This document shows, piece after piece, positions 25,874-33,331 of a stretch of 35,182 nt of DNA (position 1 is its first letter; each line of letters starts with the position of its first letter). The DNA lies in assembly GCA_002491065.1 (NCBI GenBank), contig DKVF01000055.1, positions 34,271-69,452 on the forward strand, in the 5' to 3' direction. The notes below the pieces were generated by a model. The model was given only the letters and a program-made list of their open reading frames with translations. It was not told where the DNA came from and ran no database searches. The DNA is from Peptococcaceae bacterium UBA7185. GTDB taxonomy: Bacteria > Bacillota > Peptococcia > Peptococcales > Peptococcaceae. The position numbers were made by a program, and so were the translations under genes.

Positions 25874-25914
25874 AAAAAGGCTGCGCACGAAGAGAATCGC
25901 GAGCAGCCTTTTTT
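25874..25914 (+). terminator. Intrinsic terminator of the LysR gene
   Basis: The stem AAAAAGGCTGC/GCAGCCTTTTT (25874-25884 and 25903-25913) is followed by T. It lies 30 nt after the restored stop at 25843 and 220 nt after the premature TGA, supporting 25843 as the original gene end. Confidence 0.88.
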
Positions 25915-25921
25915 CTGTGGG

Positions 25922-25975
25922 CAAAAATAATGGGCTGTCGCTTCAACGAATAAAAGCTCGTTAAAGCGGCAGCCC
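25922..25975 (-). terminator. Intrinsic terminator of the phosphodiesterase gene
   Basis: A long hairpin of GGGCTG, CGCTT and AACGA segments paired with TCGTT, AAGCG and CAGCCC (25932-25975, three mismatches). On the minus strand it is followed by TTATTTTTG. Confidence 0.8.
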
Positions 25976-26067
25976 CACTTACGAAAGAAGTATACTAAAT
26001 TATAAAACTTTTCGCCTGATAGCTCTATGAACATGATACAAATTATTTTTATTTGCAGAAACGTTTA

Positions 26068-28170
26068 TCAGATTTGGTCTGTCAGAATCTGATAAATTGG
26101 TGCACCTTCACATTCTTCTGGATAAGGGACACCCATCAATGCTGCTACGGTAGGAGCAACGTCAACTTCACGGATAACACGGTTTGTTTTCAGACCAGGT
26201 TTAATCCCTCTCCCTGCTGCAATAAAGATTGGGGACAAGGAAGTGTCATTATGCCCTTCAGCAGTGGACATCCCCGCACCATGTCCCAGTGTATAGTCAT
26301 CTGCCATAAAGAAAGTGATATCGCCGCAACCAGGTCCGCCTAAACCTAAATGATAAGCATCTTTGTTATGCAATGCCAAGTTTACCATACGTTTTCCGGT
26401 TTTTGGATCTTTCATGGAATACAAATCAGTAATAATCCGTTCTTCCAGTTCCCATTTATCTGCCGGGTCTACAATCCCTTCTGGATCTCTGCCTTTCAGG
26501 TTTACATAAATGCTGCTGGAACGTGTCTGATATGCAGTTGTCTTGGACATATCCAGTTCTGCAATGTCTTTTCCGTTTTCATCGGTTTTCAGAACAGTGT
26601 AACCAAATCTACGCAGTGGATCCACGTTCACACCAACAATGTCGCCCAAGATGCAGGTGCAGTCTTCTTCCCCACAGGTGAGCCCATGATCGCTGACTAC
26701 CATGATGGTCCAGCCTTCATCCAGAAAATGCAAGAAGGTACCCAAATAGTCGTCGGTTGTCTTATAGGTAGCTTCAGCAAATTTCAGAACTTCGCTTTCA
26801 TCCAGATTGGAATCTTCACGATTCTTCAGATATTTAATATAGTTGTGGGTCTGTAAGTCCACATTATGATAATGAGAAAATACTGCTTTGATATCTTTTG
26901 TTTCAATCAGGTGATGGATGCACTGGCTCTGCCATTTTGCAGCCAGGTTCCACTGAACATTGTTACATTTCATGATGAGATCAGCGTCACGACCGCTCAT
27001 CTGACTGCTTGGCTGTGGTGGTCCAAACAGATCGGTCAATTCCTTATGCAGCGATTTTGGATAGAAAATACGATCATCATCGCACAGCATACTTGGCGAA
27101 GACCAGATGCGTACATAACTGCCGTCTTCTGCAATTTTCAGCATACTCAGGTTGCGTGTTACAGGATGTTCCCCTGTTTCGTTAATGAATGTATCATACA
27201 TGCGTTCATAGAATACATCGTCTTCTAAAATTGCCAATGGTTCTGCCGATGCTTTGTCTTTATAGATTGCTACACGGTCATATCTACCATCTGCATTTTT
27301 CAAAATCAGTGCAGGACGAGATACTCGACCATAGATGATTCTGATTGTAAATTCTCTACTATCTTCCGGAATAGCAAATTCCCATCCTTCCGGTACTGTA
27401 ATTGGAGACATGCTACAGCTGCAAGGGAAGTCTGCTACAGCCCACTGTGTGTGGTCAACAGCATCTGTCTGAATGTTATAGTTTACATTGTTATGATACC
27501 CTTCTACACCGATTTTCGCATCAATTTCTTCCTGATACTGATTTGGCAATGCCTTGCCTTCCGGTGAGAGTTTGCCTAATTCACGCAGACCTAACTTATA
27601 GTTATAATAGGGCAGCTTTTCGTCCCCTTTCAGGTCGCTCGTAATAGCGCCCATGAATGTATATGAAGGTTCTTTCGTTAATTCACTGGCAATGATAATG
27701 CTGTCAAAATCCAGTCTGCTTGTCCATCCGCCTACTGCACCTGGGCTGGAACCGTCAACGGTCCATAAATGCCCGTTATCTACAGTCGGAGGCCAACTTC
27801 CGCCCGGCCAATGGAATACCAATGTATTAATGCCCGCTTTTGCCGTAACATTAAAAATTGGTTCTGCTGTTAAGAACGCGGATGAAAATGCGTCAATAGT
27901 GATTTCTTTATGGGGCTCTCCAGAAATAGCATAGTCAAAGATGCCGTGTGTCATTGGATAGGCCCCGGTGGCCAGAGTAGCCCACAATGGCGGCGTAATG
28001 GTCGGGTTTGCCCCCAGCAGCATCAGGTCCTCTCTACATGCACCTGCATCAATAAGCTTCTGTACATTAGGCATTTTTCCTTCCCGCAGCATTCTTCTGG
28101 TGAAACGAGGGTCCATCCCGTCAATGCCCAGAATCATCAGTTTTTCAGTTAAACCTTCTTTTCTTAGCAT
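26068..28170 (-). CDS. Type I phosphodiesterase / alkaline-phosphatase-superfamily enzyme
   Basis: A 700-residue cytoplasmic-looking hydrolase (no signal peptide). Metal-binding and nucleophile motifs of the superfamily are visible: Asp17 in L-G-I-D-G-M-D, a Thr nucleophile candidate (Thr57 or Thr59) in N-P-T-I-T-P-P-L-W, S-D-H-G-L-T in the second half, and the final metal His in L-G-H-G-A-G-M and E-G-H-N-D-T-S-L-S-P. There is no sulfatase C/S-x-P-x-R signature, so it is a phosphodiesterase or phosphatase type rather than a classical sulfatase. A large insertion (~residues 230-380) lies between the core motifs. The start is ATG 28170, 11 nt after AAGGAGG; the frame opens earlier at 28362. The substrate is unknown. 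It is monocistronic. Confidence 0.82.
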   Translation of the reverse strand: MLRKEGLTEKLMILGIDGMDPRFTRRMLREGKMPNVQKLIDAGACREDLMLLGANPTITPPLWATLATGAYPMTHGIFDYAISGEPHKEITIDAFSSAFLTAEPIFNVTAKAGINTLVFHWPGGSWPPTVDNGHLWTVDGSSPGAVGGWTSRLDFDSIIIASELTKEPSYTFMGAITSDLKGDEKLPYYNYKLGLRELGKLSPEGKALPNQYQEEIDAKIGVEGYHNNVNYNIQTDAVDHTQWAVADFPCSCSMSPITVPEGWEFAIPEDSREFTIRIIYGRVSRPALILKNADGRYDRVAIYKDKASAEPLAILEDDVFYERMYDTFINETGEHPVTRNLSMLKIAEDGSYVRIWSSPSMLCDDDRIFYPKSLHKELTDLFGPPQPSSQMSGRDADLIMKCNNVQWNLAAKWQSQCIHHLIETKDIKAVFSHYHNVDLQTHNYIKYLKNREDSNLDESEVLKFAEATYKTTDDYLGTFLHFLDEGWTIMVVSDHGLTCGEEDCTCILGDIVGVNVDPLRRFGYTVLKTDENGKDIAELDMSKTTAYQTRSSSIYVNLKGRDPEGIVDPADKWELEERIITDLYSMKDPKTGKRMVNLALHNKDAYHLGLGGPGCGDITFFMADDYTLGHGAGMSTAEGHNDTSLSPIFIAAGRGIKPGLKTNRVIREVDVAPTVAALMGVPYPEECEGAPIYQILTDQI

Positions 28171-28191
28171 AAACAATTCATCCTCCTTAAA

Positions 28192-28218
28192 AATCATTTT
28201 TAATTTATAAAAATGATT
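28192..28218. promoter_or_regulatory. Dyad/hairpin in the leader of the phosphodiesterase gene
   Basis: AATCATTTTT-N7-AAAAATGATT has perfect 10-bp arms and ends 3 nt before the AAGGAGG ribosome-binding site. It could be an operator or a leader hairpin close to the initiation site. Confidence 0.5.
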
Positions 28219-28397
28219 AAAAATATTTCTTTCATAAAAAGTATACCATGCCATTGCTCTCTTATGTTTCAAGTGTTGCTGGAGTAGTTTCAATAAAAAA
28301 CTGAAGCATATCATAATCAATGCGCTGTCTGGCGGAAAAGTCCTTATTGTAAAGGCTACCAAATAGAATATGTATCCTGTCCTGTTTTTGTAAAACT
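28219..28397. other. Upstream region of the phosphodiesterase gene, no gene
   Basis: The ORF upstream of ATG 28170 continues through here, but without a ribosome-binding site or recognisable protein. I cannot pin down a promoter. Confidence 0.4.
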
Positions 28398-28448
28398 AAA
28401 AAGGAACTACCACTCGTTGGTTTATACAACCACTTTTGCAATAGTTCC
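28398..28448 (-). terminator. Intrinsic terminator of the first TauE/SafE gene
   Basis: On the minus strand, GGAACTA (28448-28442) pairs with TAGTTCC (28409-28403), with an inner TGGTT/AACCA stem, followed by TTTTT. Confidence 0.8.
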
Positions 28449-28527
28449 CAAAGTATATATCATTTTTCTTTTTTTTACTGAATTTCTTCTACCCGAACAT
28501 TCGGTAAATACTTGACAGTTCAAAAAA

Positions 28528-29283
28528 CTATCCCACCAATATCTTTATAATCAAGCCCGCTACAATCAGCAGCATCAACGGTCGAATCAATTTTTCACCG
28601 TTTTTTATCGCCAGCCCTGCGCCTACATAGTTTCCCAGCATATTGCAAATGGTAGCCGGAATGGCAATTTGAAAGACAATATTGCCCGTAGTTAAATATC
28701 CCACCAACGCCATGTAGTTAGAAGCCATAATTACCACTTTACTGTTGGCGGACGCTACGCGCAAGTCATAATGGAGTAGCAAGGAAAAAATCATAATCGC
28801 AATGGTGCCGCCGCCGGGGCCAAACATCCCGTCATAAGTTCCCAGCAACAACCCTGCCACGATCACCAACAAAATATTCTTTCTATTTACTACCTGCTTG
28901 ATAATATTGCCTTGTCCCTTCTTTTTGGGAAGCAAAATTAAAACTGCAGCAATAGGCAGCATCACCAGCACAATCTTTCGCACCACTTCCCCATCTAAAT
29001 ATAATACCAGCTGGGTAGCAATGGCTGACGCCGTCATCGCCGCCACAGCAGTCAGCACTGCAAATTTTCCATCTAACACGCCGTTTTTCCAAAAACGCAA
29101 CACCGCCATTGTACTTCCCATACTGCACTGCAGTTTGCCACAGCCATACGCCATGTGCACCGGCATCCCTGTCATCAAATAGGTAGGCAGCGCTATCAAC
29201 CCTCCACCTCCGGCAATAGCATCAATCACACCAGCAATAAATAATAACGGACAAACATAAACCAGATCTCCCAGCCATTCCAC
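28528..29283 (-). CDS. TauE/SafE-family sulfite/organosulfonate exporter-type permease
   Basis: A 251-residue integral membrane protein with about eight hydrophobic segments. It has the two internally repeated TauE/SafE signatures: D-A-I-A-G-G-G-G-L-I near the N-terminus and Y-D-G-M-F-G-P-G-G-G-T in the second half. The family moves small anions such as sulfite or sulfonates across the membrane, but many members are uncharacterised. The start is GTG 29283 with GAGAGGG 7 nt upstream; the frame opens at a GTG seven codons earlier. It is a single gene with its own terminator. Confidence 0.88.
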   Translation of the reverse strand: MEWLGDLVYVCPLLFIAGVIDAIAGGGGLIALPTYLMTGMPVHMAYGCGKLQCSMGSTMAVLRFWKNGVLDGKFAVLTAVAAMTASAIATQLVLYLDGEVVRKIVLVMLPIAAVLILLPKKKGQGNIIKQVVNRKNILLVIVAGLLLGTYDGMFGPGGGTIAIMIFSLLLHYDLRVASANSKVVIMASNYMALVGYLTTGNIVFQIAIPATICNMLGNYVGAGLAIKNGEKLIRPLMLLIVAGLIIKILVG

Positions 29284-29472
29284 AAACGTTCCCTCTCTTT
29301 TCACAAATCATATTGCAAATTCTTTCTTAATTATACCCGCCGCAGAATGGGAAATCAACTATTGTAGCATTAGTGCAAAACATGCCTATACTGCACTTAA
29401 AATCTTATTTTCAGTTTATCATTGACAAAACTCTACTGTGATAGTACACTAAGCGCAAAATTAGAGAAAAGA

Positions 29473-29715
29473 TATGATGGGGTGTTGGAAATTGTAGTGA
29501 TGCTTTTGCTTTCCACTTTTCTTGCAGGAATTGTGCAAGGAATCAGCGGTATGGTCACACCCCTGCTGTTTCAATATGCAGCCTTCTGCATTGTACCCAT
29601 TCTGCTGGGGCTCTGGATTGGCAATAAAATTTTCCAGCACATCGACAGCGCCACGTTCAAAAAAATTGTCTATTTGCTGAGGTTTCTGGACGGTTGGTAT
29701 ATGCTGCTCAGTTAA
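29473..29715 (+). pseudogene. Internally deleted TauE/SafE permease remnant
   Basis: The frame encodes only the two ends of a TauE/SafE protein joined together. The first membrane segment ends in the family motif G-I-S-G. It runs straight into the last ~50 residues (P-I-L-L-G-L-W-I-G-N-K-I-F, then F-L-D-G-W-Y-M-L-L). These ends match the N- and C-termini of the intact paralogue at 32259-32990 (H-G-I-S-G; V-I-G-L-F-L-G-K-K-L-F; L-I-D-G-L-Y-M-L-L). About 170-190 internal residues are missing, but the reading frame is preserved. The exact start is unclear and no good ribosome-binding site was found. Confidence 0.78.
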
Positions 29716-29737
29716 TACCGACACCATTTAGATTCGC

Positions 29738-29778
29738 AAAAACCGGCTTTTGACAAGCATCGTCAAAAGCCGGTTTTG
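29738..29778. terminator. Bidirectional terminator
   Basis: A perfect 16-bp stem (29739-29754 and 29762-29777) with a 7-nt loop and T-runs on both strands. It ends the leftward ytxC-like gene and the rightward TauE remnant. Confidence 0.93.
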
Positions 29779-29779
29779 T

Positions 29780-30565
29780 CTACTCTTCCTCTGTTTCTTT
29801 CCATACAATCTGTTCACGGAAGACACGTTGCAAAAGCTGTAGAAATTCTTCGGATTTGGGAGTTTGCCTGATTTCCACAAAAATAGTTTGCGGCAATAGC
29901 GTAATCAGAATACTCATCATCAAATCATTGCTGCTGACACCAACAAGTTCTTCCTCCGATAAAGATTCCAGATAAATCTCCCGCAAATCATTCCCCCATT
30001 CGTCAGTCAGGGTAAAACGATCTCCATATAAAGTAAGATGGGCTTCCTCCAACAAAGGCGGCTGAATAGAAATAAAAAAACGCAGTAATTCCACAAACTC
30101 CTCTTGTTCCAGTTCATTCTCCAAACGATTATACTCTTCTCGCAGTGAGTGACGCAACAAGCGTTTCAGCTTGCGCGCAGAGAATTGCAGATATCCGCCT
30201 ACATTGAAGCTATCTGCGTCTGTCAGGAGCCGTTCCAAATCCTGCCGAATAATGCTGCGCAGCTGCGGCTCCATTTTTTGTATTCGTTGCTGCGCCATCT
30301 GCTGAAAACTTGTGTAAGCTTCCGGCTCTAAAAAACGCCGGTAAGACTTGCCTTCCTCTGACAGAATCCAATCCATACTTTCTTCAAATGTAATTGTTTC
30401 CAGCAAATCATACAGCTTCTGATCGTCTTCCGCCTGCAGCAGCAATCTGTCATAGCCCTGCCGCCGCGATAAACCCGTTTCTCCATGCTGGTCCTTTAAC
30501 CAGCTTTGCAGCTCCGGTCTGCGGCTCAACGTCCCCGCCGGCATATCAAAAAAAATACTTTGCAT
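29780..30565 (-). CDS. ytxC: YtxC-like sporulation protein
   Basis: A 261-residue soluble protein rich in Glu, Leu and Gln, with long amphipathic helices and no membrane segment. The pattern of the second half (F-I-S-I-Q-P-P-L-L-E-E-A-H-L-T-L, then a short strand with D-E-W-G-N-D-L) and the length match the YtxC family found in spore-forming Firmicutes, whose function is not established. GAGGAG is 9 nt before ATG 30565. It is a single gene. The assignment rests on pattern recognition, so I am moderately sure. Confidence 0.6.
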   Translation of the reverse strand: MQSIFFDMPAGTLSRRPELQSWLKDQHGETGLSRRQGYDRLLLQAEDDQKLYDLLETITFEESMDWILSEEGKSYRRFLEPEAYTSFQQMAQQRIQKMEPQLRSIIRQDLERLLTDADSFNVGGYLQFSARKLKRLLRHSLREEYNRLENELEQEEFVELLRFFISIQPPLLEEAHLTLYGDRFTLTDEWGNDLREIYLESLSEEELVGVSSNDLMMSILITLLPQTIFVEIRQTPKSEEFLQLLQRVFREQIVWKETEEE

Positions 30566-30785
30566 CTGTACCAGCTCCTCGCAACTATTCTACGGTATTC
30601 TATGAAAGATATGACGTAAAGTTACTGTTAATACACCCTTTCTTTCCCCTTAGATGCGATTTTTTGCTGCAAATGCAACAGCTGCCTGTATGAATTTTTT
30701 TATTTTATTATTTTTGCAGCTTACATGAAAATTATTTGCCCTTTTATATCCATTTTTCTGCACAAAAATAACGCCGCGAATTTCC
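30566..30785. other. Intergenic region, no gene
   Basis: A divergent spacer between the ytxC-like gene and the DUF1847 gene. I see no gene or RNA here. The DUF1847 promoter begins at 30786. Confidence 0.4.
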
Positions 30786-30814
30786 TTGACGAACATTTAC
30801 CCTTTGACTATACT
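30786..30814 (+). promoter_or_regulatory. Promoter of the DUF1847 gene
   Basis: TTGACG (30786-30791), a 17-bp spacer and TATACT (30809-30814), 42 bp before the start codon. Confidence 0.75.
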
Positions 30815-30856
30815 GAAAACAGAATCAAAATAAATTTCAGAAAAGAGTGTATTTTT

Positions 30857-31498
30857 ATGACCGACAAACCACAAACCTTATCCTGCATTGATTGTGCCGC
30901 CAAAGCCTGCAAAAAAGGGGAAGCAGAAAAATATCCCGCTTTCTGCCTGACGAAAAATATGGACCCAGCACTTTTACAGGAAGCTCTGGATTGCTACAAG
31001 GAAGAGGAAAATCATCGCATTATGGTAAATGCCGCTAATGTAGAATCCGAATTTTATGGAAAAATGACTCGCGTCGAGGAAACCGTCGAATTTGCCAAAC
31101 GCATTGGCGCCAAGAAAATTGGCATCGGGACTTGCATGGGATTGTTGGAGGAAGCCAAAGTATTTGCAAAAATTCTGCGTAAAAACGGTTTTGAAGTGTT
31201 TGGCATCTGCTGCAAAGCCGGCGCCATTCCCAAAACGCAGCTGGGAATCAGCGCAAAATGTGAAAACAGCGGCAAAAATATGTGCAATCCTATTCTGCAA
31301 GCCAAAATGCTCAATGCAGAACACACCGACTTAAACGTCGCCATCGGACTTTGCGTAGGTCACGACAGTCTGTTTTACAAATATTCCGACGCTCTCGTAA
31401 CAACATTAATCTCTAAAGACCGTGTTACCGGACACAATCCATGCGCCGTACTATACAACGCAAATTCCTATTACAAAAGTTTGTTAGAAGACAAATAG
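30857..31498 (+). CDS. DUF1847 family Cys-rich, probably metal-binding protein
   Basis: A 213-residue cytoplasmic protein of the DUF1847 family. The N-terminus has a tight Cys set, C10-x2-C13-x4-C18 and C30, followed by further conserved Cys (G-T-C-M-G, G-I-C-C-K-A-G, C-N-P, L-C-V-G-H-D). It probably binds zinc or an iron-sulfur cluster; the biochemical role of the family is unknown. ATG 30857 is preceded only by a weak AAAAGAG. The frame extends further upstream, but through the -35 and -10 boxes. The downstream GNAT gene may be co-transcribed. Confidence 0.85.
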   Translation: MTDKPQTLSCIDCAAKACKKGEAEKYPAFCLTKNMDPALLQEALDCYKEEENHRIMVNAANVESEFYGKMTRVEETVEFAKRIGAKKIGIGTCMGLLEEAKVFAKILRKNGFEVFGICCKAGAIPKTQLGISAKCENSGKNMCNPILQAKMLNAEHTDLNVAIGLCVGHDSLFYKYSDALVTTLISKDRVTGHNPCAVLYNANSYYKSLLEDK

Positions 31499-31618
31499 AG
31501 AAACGCATCAACTCGCCACGGAAAATAAACCGTTATTTGGGCTTTATTATGAATATCGCATATCGCCCGCCTTTATCAATCCCATATCTCTATTTAACTT
31601 TTAGAGGAGGGCTCAACA

Positions 31619-32044
31619 ATGATAAGAAAATTTGAAACAAGGGATACAGAACAGGTGATGCAAATTTGGCTGGCAGCCAACTTAGACGCTCATGATTTTG
31701 TTCCAAAAGGATATTGGACTGCCCAATATCCTTTTGTCCAGGAACAGCTTCTACAGGCAGAAATTTATGTGTATGAGCAGGAACAAACAATACGGGGATT
31801 TGTCGGCATGATGGGGGATTATCTCGCTGGGGTTTTTGTAGAGCAAAGCTGCCGCTCCAGCGGAATTGGCAAAAGTCTTTTGGATTGCGTCAAAAAACAT
31901 CACGCTGCCTTTTCCTTAAATGTTTATGAAAAAAATCAACGTGCAGTAAAATTTTATCTGCGAGAAGGACTCTCCATTGCAGCAAAAGGGATGGATAAGG
32001 ATACTGGAGAGGCAGATTTTACTATGATATGGGAGAAAAAATAA
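31619..32044 (+). CDS. GNAT-family N-acetyltransferase (YjaB-like)
   Basis: A 141-residue acetyltransferase with the acetyl-CoA pyrophosphate-binding loop R79-S-S-G-I-G84-K and the C-terminal motif N-V-Y-E-K-N-Q-R-A-V-K-F-Y (101-113). It transfers acetyl groups from acetyl-CoA to an unknown amine. AGAGGAGGG lies 7 nt before ATG 31619. The gap to DUF1847 is 120 bp without a terminator, so the two may share a message. Confidence 0.88.
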   Translation: MIRKFETRDTEQVMQIWLAANLDAHDFVPKGYWTAQYPFVQEQLLQAEIYVYEQEQTIRGFVGMMGDYLAGVFVEQSCRSSGIGKSLLDCVKKHHAAFSLNVYEKNQRAVKFYLREGLSIAAKGMDKDTGEADFTMIWEKK

Positions 32045-32120
32045 AGGTTTCTGTTATTTTGACACTTATTCTCCATAGATGACAGATAATACATTATGCA
32101 AATTCCAGCAGATATAAAAA

Positions 32121-32190
32121 TGACATGCTTTTGACCTTTAGGTTAAATACTTATGATAACTTATTTTTCCTTCTGGTCAAAATCATGTCA
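32121..32190. repeat. Long imperfect inverted repeat
   Basis: TGACATGCTTTTGACC (32121-32136) and GGTCAAAATCATGTCA (32175-32190) are reverse complements at 15 of 16 positions, 38 bp apart. It lies between the convergent GNAT and TauE genes, without a T-run. It shares short words (ATGCTT, TTATG, CAAAAT) with the promoter-like elements at 33226 and 34923 and may be a third, more diverged copy. Confidence 0.55.
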
Positions 32191-32258
32191 AAAACAAACA
32201 TTTTCATTTTGCTTTATCTCGCCAAACAAAATTTCAGAAAATACCCACGTCCTGTTTG

Positions 32259-32990
32259 TTAACGGAACAGCAGCATATACAAACCATCAATCAACAAGGC
32301 TGCACAGATAATCAATTTGAATGTTTTGGCACTGATCCGCTCAAACAGCTTCTTGCCCAGAAACAGCCCTATCACAATGCACCACAAACAACATACCCCG
32401 TACAGAGCCAGTGTAGATGTCACCATACCATTCAAAATCCGATTTGCCTGATCAATCAGTACACAGAATAAAAACAGCATCTGTGTGGTGCCCAAGTATT
32501 CCTCTTTGCTTTCGCAGACTGACAGAAAATAAATCGCCGCAACGGGCCCGCCTGCTCCAAATAAACCATTGACGATACCACCGGCTGCATTAAATAATAC
32601 GGCGTTCGCCACAGTAGGTTTGATTCTGATTTTATCCTGTCCCCAGTACATATATACCGCTAAAATCAAAAACATTATGCCCAGCAGCCGATACCAGATT
32701 GGATTATCACCTACATATTTTAACAACAGGATGGCCAGAAAATCCATCCCCATATAGGCCAGAATCGGCACCGGGATTAGCTTCCATGCAATGTATTTCC
32801 GATACAGCCAAGCGTTATACAGTAACACAAAAATCATCATCAAAGAGGTCAGCGCAATTGCCTCTGTGTACGGAAAGAAATAAGGAAAGATCATCAACGC
32901 TACAATCCCAAAGGCAAAACCACTAATTCCATGTAAAAACGAGGCCAGCAAGACAGCCAGAAAGAGTATCATCAGTGTATGCAAATCCAT
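32259..32990 (-). CDS. TauE/SafE-family permease (second intact copy)
   Basis: A 243-residue membrane protein with about eight hydrophobic segments and the family signatures H-G-I-S-G-F-A-F-G near the N-terminus and V-N-G-L-F-G-A-G-G-P in the second half. It is more distant from the copy at 28528 than from the remnant at 29473, which looks like a deleted close relative. Start at ATG 32990, 10 nt after AGGAGG (33006-33001); the frame opens earlier at 33083. The transported anion is unknown. Confidence 0.88.
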   Translation of the reverse strand: MDLHTLMILFLAVLLASFLHGISGFAFGIVALMIFPYFFPYTEAIALTSLMMIFVLLYNAWLYRKYIAWKLIPVPILAYMGMDFLAILLLKYVGDNPIWYRLLGIMFLILAVYMYWGQDKIRIKPTVANAVLFNAAGGIVNGLFGAGGPVAAIYFLSVCESKEEYLGTTQMLFLFCVLIDQANRILNGMVTSTLALYGVCCLWCIVIGLFLGKKLFERISAKTFKLIICAALLIDGLYMLLFR

Positions 32991-33068
32991 ATTTGATTGC
33001 CTCCTTTCGTTCCATATTTTTTTGTGCATCACATATTCCACTTGTTTAATCAAACTTCCTGATGCAAA

Positions 33069-33102
33069 CAGATGGCAGAACACTAGAGGGCTCTGCCATC
33101 TG
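33069..33102 (-). terminator. Hairpin after the SDR remnant, probable terminator
   Basis: A perfect 11-bp stem CAGATGGCAGA/TCTGCCATCTG with a 12-nt loop. On the minus strand it is followed by TTTGC only, so the T-run is weak. It lies 15 nt beyond the SDR-fragment stop. Confidence 0.6.
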
Positions 33103-33116
33103 AAAACTTATTTTTA

Positions 33117-33203
33117 TTACATATACAATCCGCCGTTGGCACTGACAACCTGACCTACAATATAGTTTGCCTCATCAGATGCCAGATACAGGTTCATAAT
33201 TCC
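33117..33203 (-). pseudogene. C-terminal fragment of a short-chain dehydrogenase (FabG-like SDR)
   Basis: About 28 codons remain, reading G-I-M-N-L-Y-L-A-S-D-E-A-N-Y-I-V-G-Q, then V-S-A-N-G-G-L-Y-M and a TAA stop at 33119-33117. This is the standard SDR ending (F-L-A-S-D-E-A-x-Y-I-T-G-Q-x-x-x-x-x-G-G). The Rossmann fold and catalytic Ser-Tyr-Lys part are missing. Immediately upstream the sequence switches to a promoter-like element also found before the DASS gene, so a deletion removed the 5' ~90% of the gene. Confidence 0.8.
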
Positions 33204-33225
33204 ATCTTATAAGATAACTTGCTTC

Positions 33226-33302
33226 TTGAAAAATGCTTCTCATGGGTATTTTTATGTTATCTTATGTCAAAATTGCATATCTCTCTGAAATACCAACGTT
33301 TT
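33226..33302 (-). promoter_or_regulatory. Promoter-like element (copy A) before the SDR fragment, with LysR-type box
   Basis: TTGAAAAATGCTT (33226-33238) and, 36 bp from its first base, TTATG-N9-CATAT (33262-33280) match the region upstream of the DASS gene at the same distance. Both then have TTGCATA, and AACGTTTT further on (33295-33302). The T-N11-A dyad is LysR-like. A further 9-bp inverted repeat, TAAGATAAC/GTTATCTTA (33210-33218 and 33256-33264), spans the SDR break point. Confidence 0.55.
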
Positions 33303-33331
33303 CATTGGAAACCAATTATTCAGCTGTCCTG

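Noticed and set aside
26068..28170. Arylsulfatase
   Set aside because: The C/S-x-P-x-R sulfatase signature is absent. The motifs fit the wider alkaline-phosphatase/phosphodiesterase group.
31590..31790. Antisense open frame over the GNAT gene
   Set aside because: No ribosome-binding site and no family resemblance. It is a frame shadow of the acetyltransferase.
33210..33264. 9-bp inverted repeat at the SDR break as the ends of an insertion sequence
   Set aside because: Only 37 bp lie between the arms, with no transposase and no target duplication seen. It overlaps the promoter-like element instead.
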